Assembly (NCBI GenBank): GCA_946902875.1
Contig: OX336340.1
Coordinates: 16,011,566-16,075,565 of the forward strand
DNA length: 64,000 nucleotides
Reading direction: 5' to 3'
Source: Nematopogon swammerdamellus
Taxonomy: Eukaryota > Arthropoda > Insecta > Lepidoptera > Adelidae
The notes beneath the pieces were generated by a model. The model ran no database searches. It was not told the origin of the DNA and saw nothing but the letters and a program-made list of their open reading frames with translations. Made by a program: the position numbers and the translations under genes. Shown here piece after piece: positions 10,755 to 22,500 of the stretch (positions are counted from its first letter, which is position 1; the number at the start of each line of letters is the position of its first letter).

Positions 10755-12400
10755 TGTTCAACCAGACTGTAAGTGGAGGCCAGTGACATACATACTGAGG
10801 ACTAACAATACTTCCAAACTATCTCCGTAACAAAGTGAAGTGAACTCAAGTGTGTGAAGAGACTCCAGAAAATTACATTCGTAAACCACCGACCGGTTAA
10901 ATGAAAACATTTCTGTTCTGGAATGAATTTTTTTTCTGGTATATTAATTTATTAATTTTCTCCATGAGTTAATTTTCTCCATGAGGTACTTGGAAAATGT
11001 TTTGTTTTCTCCAAATTGTACCTTCTTATCTTTTTAATTAATAATTCAAATTCAAGAACTGTTCAGTCATAGCCGACTATCATTGGTCTCCCTCTACGGA
11101 AGGAGACAATCCGTAGAGGGAGACAATGATAGTCGGCTATGGTTCAGTGCAACCGCTTAAGAGCTTGGTTTTAGAGATATAACATGACCAGGGTCTATAT
11201 TCGCGAAAATCCGCGTTTAAATCGCTGAGACTAGTCTGACCATAGGCGTGCCGAACCAAAAAACTTGCTTGGTAAGTGTAATTGGTTTTTTTTTATAATG
11301 TTTTGCACACTAACTAGGGATGCAATGGTTTGACCACCCAGAAATATTTCCAGGCTTACAAAATGCCACGTCCGTAAGTTGATACTAGTCTCAGCGATTA
11401 AAATTCTTCTGAATCGTCAGTGCGCCTTGAGCGAATGTGAGCGGAAATAGTTACAGGTCTAAGAATATAGTCTGTACACTATGCACCTTATGAGGAAAGC
11501 AGGTGATTGCACCAAATGTGCGGGGACCTTCATGTTTATTGAATTGTGTTCGGAACCAGGACTTGAGAATAGATATTATATTGAAGGACTTAGCTTTGCA
11601 CAGGCTCAACTTTTAAATGTCCTAAGACCTTGGTCCACCCCAGAGCATCCCAGAGTAAAGAGCTTTAAACTCATCTCAAATTCTTTAATTGGTCTCTTGC
11701 TGTACGATAGGCTGACACTAAAATTTAAATATGGGGCTGGTATAGTTGGCTAAAACCCTAAAAAATATGAGAAAAAAAATATTATGTTTTGAAAATTTTA
11801 AGAAAAAGGATGGAGCTACATTTTGTTAAAATGTTTAATCTCAAAAAAATTCTCACCTCCAAAATAACTCTGTACTATTAGAAAGTATACGAGCCTAGCT
11901 CAGATTGAACCAAATTGGGCTACGTGAGGCGAGGCGTGGGTAGGTAGAGAGAAATTTGTACCGAAGTGTTTAGCACGCTTCATAGTAGTGTTTGATATAC
12001 ATAGATAATTGTTAAATAATGCTGGTGCATATTAAAATAATTTAATTGAAAACTAATTATTGATGTAATGTCGATTTCATAAAATTTCTAATTTATGTCG
12101 TTTGTATAGTTTAATTATAGAAAGAAATTTACTTGTCTTCATCTTTTTTTGGACCGAATTTGCAATAAAACTCAAGTCGACACTTCTGTTAAATTATGTA
12201 AACAAGTGATTAAATGAACCAAAAATACCTACACATTGCTAGGACAAGGTTAGTATGTACCATTGATAATATTTAATTTTATCGTATTAGTTGTTTACGT
12301 GTAGTTTGTAATTTTACATTTTATTTTTATACAATAAATAAATGACGCGATTGTCAATTAAATATTTATAGAAGACCTGCGAATTGGTTTTATGAATAAA
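10755..12400 (+). other. Grip: Probable Grip 3' UTR
   Basis: No convincing coding sequence. Contains AATAAA at 12164-12169, 12333-12338 and 12395-12400, any of which could end the Grip mRNA. A near-perfect hairpin lies at 11068-11141. A 90-codon ATG frame at 11481-11753 has no recognisable features. The UTR extent is inferred. Confidence 0.45.
11068..11141. repeat. Near-perfect 33-bp hairpin in the Grip 3' UTR
   Basis: Arms 11068-11100 and 11110-11141, reverse complements with one extra G, around a 9-base loop. Confidence 0.9.
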
Positions 12401-12479
12401 GTTTACAAATGAGACAGCCCATTCGTGTCTCATTTACTCATATGTTACTTTTGCACAAAAAAATATTAAACAAAACTAA

Positions 12480-13390
12480 ATTTCTTAAAAAATTTATTAA
12501 ATTTATGTAATTACACTATATTTACAGATGCTTATTAACTACTTTACACCTAGACGCATTCACTTTACCCCTTGAGTGGTGACCCGAGCCATAGATGATC
12601 ATAGCAACATTAAATTCACTATTACATAATTCAAAACACTATAATGAGCGAATAACATCTTTCAGCCTTGCATTCTATAACTTCGTACTCACGAAGGACC
12701 TTCAACCACTGAAGCACAGATGCATCATTGGATCATTGAGCCTGTTTTACCGGTACTACTATGGCCGCTGTTCTGAGAAGCTCTCTTCCCTCATCCATCC
12801 TCCTGCTGTATGCATTCGCCAAACCCGCCATACTCTCACGAAACACTCCTTTGTTGTCTAGAAGAGTTCTTCGAATGCCACGATTATCTAAATTGTTCTT
12901 GTGTCGCACTGAAAAGGTGCAAATGAGCTTCCGGTACATATCGATCCCTACTCCTATAATCTACGGATCTTCAAATGGTGGGGTATGTTAACTTTCCCCA
13001 GTGACTTCAATCCAGCTACAAGACGGACTGGCACCTCCTCGGGGGTGAAATTGGCCGTGCCTGAGGCTCCCATCTGATATGCTCTTTCACAGCCATCACA
13101 GTTCCGGTGCAATAAAAAATTGTCATTGGAAAAGCACTTAAGGTACCACAAAGACGATTCTTTGTTCTCAATTTTCCACTGCGGAGGCCTGCAGCCACCG
13201 TTGCCGTTTTGTGGCCCTCCAGAGTGGCTGAGATGGTTGGACACCAGAAAGGGCTTTGTACAAAGGTTCCCGTTTAGATGGAATTGTTTACAGGCGAAAG
13301 AGCCACTCCCACAACATAACTCGTGGTTTATTGTGGTACAGACACCACATCGCACACTTCAGGTTAGTGGCTATCGTCCGAGTCGCTGTG
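12480..13390 (-). other. IntS5: Probable IntS5 3' UTR
   Basis: Stretch between the IntS5 stop codon and the minus-strand AATAAA. Several short frames on both strands, none recognisable. Assignment rests on position only. Confidence 0.45.
12493..12498 (-). terminator. IntS5: Poly(A) signal for IntS5
   Basis: TTTATT on the plus strand is AATAAA on the minus strand, about 890 bases after the IntS5 stop. It is the most plausible 3' end and faces the Grip signals at 12333-12400. Confidence 0.45.
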
Positions 13391-13533
13391 TCAGTCGGCG
13401 CGCTTGTCCAGCGAGAGGAACATGAGCGGGTAGAGGTGGCCGAGGCGGCCTATGTTCTTCTGGATGATGATGCGAAGTGTGTCTGTGTACGTGGGCGGCG
13501 GTTTGCACGTTGACGGCTCGCGCCAGTGAAGAC
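13391..13533 (-). CDS. IntS5: IntS5 exon 16 (stop codon)
   Basis: Acceptor TCGGCAG. Residues 869-915 and TGA at 13393-13391. QKNIGRLGHLYPLMFL matches the conserved INTS5 C-terminus (HRNIDRLG). Confidence 0.91.
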
Positions 13534-16500
13534 CTGCCGAGCAAATTTTGAGGTTAATTTCATTTTCTCCAACACGCCACTTGCAAAAAAGAGTCACCAA
13601 ATTGTAGCATTTGCGCGATAGAGTAGGACCAATTTCATGTTCTGATGGAGTGTGAGCGGAATGAGGGCCTGAGAAAAGATTTATTAAAGCAGGTTACAGA
13701 CGGATAGGATGAACCTGTTATTTTTTATTCATTATGCACTATGTAATCCACTGTAAATGAACGTTCAAGAAGTTATCAAATTCTTTTAAAGTTCTCCCAC
13801 ATTGAGGGATGTGTAAATAATTTTTTAAAATCTCTCAACTTAAGTCACCATCGGGCTGACATAACCGAATACGGCTAAAGCCCCAAGCATAAATTTAAAA
13901 TAAAAAAAAAAGGGTCGACAAGCTCATCAATAGATGGCGACATCAAAAGTTACACTACAATAAATTAATCGTAAAGAATGGATAGAACTTGCCGAGCAAC
14001 AGTTTGGGGCAGTTTCCCACAATACACAACTACACACACACATAGAGCCAGCGGAAACAGAACCCCGATCCACACATTTACTATTAAGCTTCAGGGTTTA
14101 CCATGACACCTCTGGACACACGGTATCTAGGTCAGATGTGACCGACTCACCACTAGCGTCGCACTTGAATAGGGCAGGTGACGGTACGTTGTCCCGTGTG
14201 TAGTTCCAGATGCAGTCCCTCAGCACTTGCACTATCTGAAATTAAAATTGTAGTAGTAGCTAAAGTTATTATTATGACACACGAAGGACTTGTTACATTG
14301 TAGACACTTCTCTTCGGGGTCATACTTGCCCTGACTCATAGTACAACCACAAAGTTATAGGTAATTTCGTAAAAATAAAAATGTTATTTATAAAATATAA
14401 TTGAACGGGTGTTCGCATTAGTTCCTCCGATGCATTCCGTATCTCAGCGGAGAGGCAGAAGGCGCTGCTCATGAAGATTGGACATACGTTTGGCCCGAAA
14501 CGTCAAGTCACAGCTCCGAGGTGACTGTGAGTAAAGCCGTTAAATTTTCTAAACATTTCAGAGCACTTTGGTGCACACGCACGCTCAGGGCTATGAATGC
14601 GGGTGAACTAAGGAAGCAAGGTAAAACATTATCGGGCGGGGGCGCTGGTCGGATTAGCGCGATCATTGGATTAGGCCGTGTTCAGACTTGTGCGGCTCTA
14701 CTGTAGTAGATTTTAACATTATTTTATGCAGTTCTGTTTGGAAAATGGATGCTTAGTCTTAAAAATTTACATACACGAAAGCTCGTGCGAGAACTCAAGA
14801 CCCCAAAAATGGCACGTGTGCCCTATCTAGAACATCTGGCAGGGCTTGATTTCATGGAACCCACGCTCCCATAGGGGAAGTTAGCTAAAGCGTGGGCGCC
14901 GAACAGCTAAAAGGATGAAAGATATTAACGAAAATATTAAAGTGTGGTGCGGAGTGACTATCTCAGAGTTAGGAAAAAGTAAATAAATAACTTCACTCAG
15001 TGCAGAGACAGGAGTGGGTATACAAGCAGAATATACCTCGTGCGGCTTGAGATGAGGCAACATCTCCATGATGTAGTTGAGTGGGTGCGGCAGCAGCTGG
15101 CCCAGCACCATCGTCTCCAGCAACTCGTTGGTGACGCTGTACAGACGCTTGCTCTCCACCGTGCCCACGTAGCGGTCTGCGAGAATCCTCCATTGTACAT
15201 TCATTCTCACCTCTACGTAGGTAGGTACTTAACTAATGTATTATATTATTTAGTTATTCAGGCCCATACCTAGTTAAAGTGATCTCCAAACTCTAGTTAG
15301 GCGAGTACCATAAAACATGGAATAGCTTATAAAAATGTCTAATTACCTCCAGGTATTTTAGATATGGTAAAGAGGAACATCTCTCCTTCGAGAGTTGTGT
15401 GGTTCGACATCTAGGTGAGTGTTCCGAATAGAAATAGCCAAACAAAAAGTGTCATGGTACAGGATGAATGCCCTACAGAACACTTACGAAGCTGCGTATC
15501 GAATACACACGGCAAACCCTCAAACACTGGCTCGCGCGGCAGCGACTTAACAAAAAACCACGCCAGCGACTTGTGTGTGGCCTAGATCATTCTGCCCAAC
15601 AGTTCAGTCAGCGGGTTTGCGGCGGTCGAACGTGCCGTGCATAACGTATAAATTGTGCATGCCAAATAGTGATCCCACTTCCCACGTAATGGAATGGGTA
15701 GCTAAAATATTGTGTTGACTAGTTCTAGAGTAACGTATTACCAATTGAATTAATAAATAAACTGAAACGTCGAGTGAACAATCGTACAAACAAGTAAACA
15801 CAATGGTCCCTCACCATCCGTAGCCCTGTGTTGGTGTAGCAGCGTGGCGGCGACGGCGCGCAGCAGTGCGGAGGCGTAGCAGAGGGCGGGGCGCGCGGCG
15901 GCGGCGCGGCGCAGCGCGGCGCGCGCCACGTAGCAACCCTCGAGCGCGCCGCGCATGTACAGCTCTCGCTCTATGCTCACCTGTCAAGTTTTATTATGAT
16001 CTACATTCTTGTCTTGAGACTATAATTTGACGTTGTGCGTGTCACCATATGCAAGCCACTTAGATCAGAGACTTTTGTTCCAATCACGTATTTGTGATGT
16101 ATGGTATTTTGTTATGAAACCTGACATGGTTGGCTACATCTTCGTGCAACTACATAAGCGTACAACGTCAAGCGACTAGACTCAGCAACTCGCAGTATCA
16201 AATAAACAACAAAAAAAAGCAAAATATATTCCACTGAAATGCATTCTCCTTGAATTTTCCTGTAAAATTATAAGAACGACAAATTTTAATAAATTACTTA
16301 TTAAATTGGTATATTTGTTGTAGGTAGGTAGGTATAGGTTAGTATTTTATTTTTATTATAGAATTTTTGGTAAGATGGTAATCGAATAGTAAATGTAATT
16401 ACTATATTTGAAAATTTTATTTAAGAAATCTATTATTAGCTAATTTGATATGACAATGTTCGATAGTTTATTATAACTTGATATATGTTGCTGTTGATTT

Positions 16501-19500
16501 CTTTTACAAATAAATAAATAAATGATCAGCCTTATGAATGAGAATGAGAAGTGAAAGTATAAAAGGTGGATGGTATGAAACCTTGGTGAAGTCCTCGTCG
16601 GGCCAGGGCAGACCGTTGTACATGACGTCGGGGGAGACCAGCTCCACCAGCAGCAGCGACACCGACGTCATGCCGTCCACCACACCTCCGATACCATCCT
16701 GCGTCAGTATTCTCATTCTAAACTGCATTCATCTATATAAGGTGTTTCGTTAGTCATATCAATTACTTCGGTTGGTTTACATACGCACTCAAACAAACAC
16801 TTTACGGAAAAAAACATATGATTATAGGAGCATTTTTTCTCCTAACAAAACAATAAAATCAAATAAGTAGCTGTAAAAACCAATCATAGTGACCTTGTGA
16901 CTCACTTACAACAAACAGCTGTTCTGCGTTTGAACATAGTACGGTCATTGACCCCGTACAATGCATGTTACCTACTGTTACACACAGTTTAATATTTAGG
17001 TAGCAAACATGTTTTGTTAAATTTCTCGAAAAGTAATGCTAAAAACATAAAATTTTTTTGCGTAATCTGTTTATTTGAGTGTGTATGTAACCCTCCCGAA
17101 GTTATTGACATGACTAACGAAACACCTTATATTTAAGGTCAGGTGAGAGCACACTCATAAGGATGCCATTGAGTGGAAATATTTGCACTTAGGAAGAGCA
17201 GACTCAGATTAACCACTCTAAATACAGCTCGGCTAACATTAGGTTACTATTGTTGTAAAGCAGGTTCTAATTTATTCTCTTATATGTTTATTTTCAATAA
17301 AAAGGAATTTACTAATTGTTTTCATACTTTCACCAACTAAGCATCACTGCAAAGAGTTCAGGTATAGGTTGTTCGTTCTAACCTGAGGCGTACAAATACA
17401 TTCACGCAAAACGGTGAGCATAAAATTGTGCGAGTGTTAGTAGTGCTCAGGCCATGTATAGGTGCATGTCAAGCATTTGTATTAGAGAAATGCATTTGTG
17501 TGCGTATGTGCGTTCGCCTCAGGTTAGGCTGTCCATGCTATACATAAGTTTTGACTTTAATTCTTACTTCCTATGCATAATGTTTTAGTGCAATATTTTC
17601 ATACAATTGCAAAATGAAAACAGGCGATACCTATCTAGAGTGACATACATAAAACACAAGATCTCACCATACAAGACATCAGTGCACCCATCAGCAGTTC
17701 AATCTCGGTAGTGAGCGGGGAGGCGAGCGGGACCTCGCTGCCGGCGCCTCCGATCCGGTTGGGCCGCCGCGCCCCCTTCCCGATGATACCGGCGTGGAAC
17801 ACAGACGTGTGACTCTGTGTCAACTGCGTGAGGGGACCCTGGAAGCGTAAACATTTTCATCAATGTTCCCGAATCCATGAAAGGCTGTTGTTGTTAAAGG
17901 AAACGCAACACATGATGCCTGTCCACCTATCTGTAGACGGTGAGCAATAACCAGAACATTCGATAATGTACAGGAATTATGAATACCATACCGTCTCGAC
18001 AGAGCCTTTTTATGCCCCTTTTAACTGAACCCAAGTTGTACTTGGAAAAATAGATGGGGGATGGGGGAGTATGTTCTACCAGTGCTTCTTTCAGAGAATT
18101 TTCTCAAGTATTCGGGAGTGTCGAGTATATCTTTTAAAAATGATAACAAATGAAAATATATTTTTGAAGATAATGGGGGTAACGATGAAAATGCTTTTGG
18201 GGCAGCACTCAATCCGGAGAGTTCTACATTCTCCAATGTGCAGACCTAAACTGGATGTAAGATAGCCGCATAACAGCCTCGCCTGTGTTCTGCTCTAGCT
18301 CAGTATAGACAGCAATCCAAAGGGAAGTTTCCGTTATGACACGTACCTTCTCGGAGGTTGGATCATTTCAGTTTGACCTGAATTTAAACGCAAGAAAGAT
18401 CCCTCTGTAGGTAGGGGCCAGTCCCACCCTACATGCCGCCAAAACTATCACAGATCCTGAAGTGCACTCAGCACTGCATACTACATATGTGTACATACAT
18501 ACGTGGTTGTCAATCAATTATAATAAGGAAAAAAAACGAACATGTTTCCTGTTGAGATGTATGAGGTAGTGGTCGCTGAGCCGCGAGTGCAGCTCGGTCG
18601 CCACGCGGCTCCCGAAGAGATCGTCCTCGCGGAAGAGCGCGGTCTCGAGCAGCGAGCGCAGCGCCACCGAGCGCGCCACCTTGCTCGCGAGGCACAGCTT
18701 GCGCAGCAGCCGGCACGCCGTCGCCGCGCCGCGCATCTTCTCCAGCTCGTCTGATGTAGCAGACAATCTATTTATGTACATTTTTTAAGCGGCGGGTGGC
18801 CGAGTGGTTTGAGCATCGACTTCTCATGCGAGAGGTCCGCGGTTCCAATCCGGTCGGCGTGTACCAATGAGTTTTTTCTGACGAAAAAATTTAAGTACAT
18901 ACCTACACCTGCTGCCTCACCGTTCGGAACCGGTGTAAAACTGTAGGTCCCTTCCCTTGCCCCTTACTAGGTGGTAAGCTCAAATTGTAGCCGACTGGGT
19001 TGGTACCACCGTACTGGATGTAAGATGGCCGCATAGCAGCCTCGGTTGTGTTCTCCTCTAGTCCAGTATAGCCAGCAATCCAGGGAAGTCTCCGGTATGG
19101 CACCTATCTTCTCGGAGATGATATTGGCTGGTCGGAGCATGCGCTTTGGCCCGTCTGAATCAGCCACCCATACCGGATTACATAAAAAAAACACACATTT
19201 TTTATGGAGCATGCACAACTTCACTTTCATGGAATTGCGGGAACTGCCCATGAGGCATGAAAGCGACCGAAGAGGGTGTTCGGATTCATGAAAGCAGTTG
19301 ACACTGTCAGGGGGTAGAAAAGGTTGGCCAACATGCTAATAAAATTTACTAAAAGCACTTGGCAAATACAGCTTATGTGACACAATTCAAATTGAATTGT
19401 GTCCAAGTCAGAACCGTCTACCGACACACATGGTGTGTGTTCACATTATTCATACATATTGTACAGCATGACTGCTCGATGGCATGTCACCGATCCGTCC

Positions 19501-22500
19501 AGATGCGTGAGGTTGATATGAGACGAGATTAAGTTTCAGTTTATTGATTAAAATTACCTTACATTTGAACAAGTCTTCATAATCGTTTATTTATCCTTTC
19601 TTTGACTCAGTGAGAAAGAACCAGGTAAGAACTGGATACAAAAGTAACCTCCACAGAGCATCGAATACCGCGCGCGCCTCTCCTAGAGACGCCCTGAGCG
19701 CGATTTCCCTACAACGCCGTTGAAGCCTGTGGGCGTGGCCTATGACTTACATATGTGTGTTGTGCGTGTGCATTTGTTTTGTGCGTGTGCCTAACTTGCT
19801 CCTCTTTGTGTGTAGTGTCGATCGATACTAACACACACACACACATACGAAGCGCTAGCAGCACTGCGTGCAGTTATTGGGTTTCAAATATTATCGCTTA
19901 GGGCGTCTCTAGGAGGGGGCGCGCGCGCTATTCGATGCTCTGTGGTAACCTCGGTCGTGCAGACAGCGGAAGAAGTACTGAACGCTGGCCTGGGTGATCT
20001 TCATGAGGGCGTGCACGCTGGGCGGGGGGGAGCGGGTGCCGGAGACGTCGATGCGGTCGAGCAGGGCGGCGAGCGCGCGGTACGTGGGCGCCGGCTCCAG
20101 CGAGGACATACTGCAGTGCCTGCTCACGCGCACCAGGCTCACCGACTCCTCCAGCGCGCAGCCCAGCCGGAACAGGTTCGCCTCGCACGCCTTTGAGATC
20201 GGCTGGTTGCGCAGGTGCGCCACTTTGTTCGAGTTCTCCCACCTGCCCAACAAAACGCATTACAAACTTGGCATCATGTCAGCCTCGATAGCTCAGTGGT
20301 GCAGACAGTCAACTGTCGCTATTGAATGTTAAGCAACGCTGCGTGCGGTCAGTAGTTGGATGGGTGACCGCTGACCGTTGGAGGCTGACCGAGGTTCGGA
20401 TTCCTTGTAAAACTGTAGGTCCCTTCCCTCCTAATCTTACTTGGTGGTAGGGTTTAACCCGCCCGGGTTGGTACCACCGCACTGAATGAAACGTCGTCGG
20501 TCGAAACGGCTATGTAAATAGTTTGTGTTTTCCGACCAGTTCAGTGTAGCTGGCACGATCAAAGCGGGAAGCACTGACATGGCACCTAGTTCACCTGGTG
20601 TTATGGGCTGACATCACGGACGTTGTAGGTGATGTTGCCAACCGTGTCGGTTTCCATAAAAAAAAATGTAAATGGCTTCTTATTTGACAAAAAAATTCCT
20701 TTAACATTGAATTATTAAATTGAATATGAGCTGGAAATGCAAATGGAAATGGCAGTAAAATTATACAACATTTTGTACATATTTCCTGAATACTTTCCAC
20801 GGGCGACAAGAGCTGTGGCTATATTATCTTTGCTGGCGACGAGAAGTGGACTCCACCACGGCAGTTGGCAAGCTCTTGCTTTTTCAAACTACATATTTTA
20901 TATGAATGATTGTAATTCCAACTGGAATAGAGGAAGTAAACGTCAGAACACAGACTTACAACAAAGCAACCGCTGAGGCTGAATTGATGGCATGTCAAAA
21001 ATCCTTAATTAATTTATTTGCTTATCATGTTTTCGACTAAGTGACAATTTCATCACCACAGCCTCATGCAACCGAATCTATGTTTATTTGTGTGAAATGT
21101 TTGTGGAGCAATCCAATACCTCTATCTCTCTACCGTCTACACACCTCAACAATGTTGTCAAATTCAAACTCAAGTTGTGCAGATAAGTCCTCATCTCCTC
21201 CGGTCTCTGTTCCCCGGTCAGGAAGCACCTCTTCAGCTCCGAATCGGCCATCGCCGCCTCCCGCAGCGCATTCTCCACCCCCACGTTTATCAGATTCTGG
21301 TATCGCTCGGGATCAAACGGCGCTTCTGAGTCGCTCGGGGTGTGCATGGCGAGCGTGCCGGAGATGATGCGGACGAGAAGCGCGAGAGTGGAGTCCGTAC
21401 GGGAATACTGCAGGAGATAGCTGATGGTGTTGACGAACTCGGTGGGTAGTTGGTGACCTGAATGTTGAAATTACAGGTTTTTTTATAGACAATGCAACAT
21501 CATGTGGTACGGTTTCACCTAACAGTGGGTGCTTAACAGGACCCTTTGAATATTCTACATTCAGCAATCAGTTTCATACGAAATAAAAAAACTTCTGCCA
21601 ATGCCAATCATGTTTTATAAGTTATACAGGGAGTTTCAGGATAGGTTTGAGAAACTTCAGGAATAGAAAGTACTCATTATTAGAAGAAAAACATCCTTAT
21701 CACCCAAATCGGATTTCCGTATTTTTTTTTTTCATACTAAAATTGGAAATTGTAATAAAAACTCGATGGACAGTGAGTATGGGGAGATTTGGCAACAGCG
21801 CTGTCTAGGTCTAGGGAGTGCAATGACCTAGTCCAGTTCACTTTTTCTTTGGATGTCACTGAACTTTCAGTGTTTGGAATTTACCTACATGCTGTTCAAT
21901 TCTACTAGGTACGCAACCCTCGCTGCCCTCGCCGTCGCATTAACCAAATCTTGATGAAACTATTTTCACGAAAAAGTACTATAATATGACCAAATCTGGG
22001 GAAAAGTTACATACCCTGTACGAACCCTGAAGTTACTAAACACTATCCTGAAACTTTTTTTTTTTATGGAAACTGACACGTTTGGCTACACCTACAACAT
22101 CCGTGATCTCAGCCCATAACACCGCGGAGAACTTGGTACCACGTTAGTGCTTCCCTTCGGTCGTGCCGGCTACACTGAACTGGACGGAAAACACAAACTA
22201 TTTACATAGCCGTTTCGACCGACCTAACATTCAGTGCTGTGGTATTGGTACGATCCTGTATAATTATTTTCTTACGGGCAGCTGAGGCGGCCGTGATCAT
22301 ATCTATTTCGACTGATGTGAAGCTACTGCGACCTTCAGTAGTTCAAGTTCAAATTGGCCAAACAGCATCGTCGACTAACCGACGAGTATGAGGAGCCTGG
22401 CGAGGGAGTATCTCTGGAGCTGGCCGCCGGCGACGAGGGTGCTCCGCACCGAGGCCACGTGCTCCGCCGCGCTGCCCAGCAGCGGGATCTTCGCGTCGCT

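Noticed and set aside
11481..11753. 90-codon ATG frame after Grip
   Set aside because: No recognisable domain, no splice context, and it lies in the probable 3' UTR.
18790..18862. tRNA gene
   Set aside because: A- and B-boxes are present, but the sequence continues into a SINE body with an A tail, so it is a SINE head.
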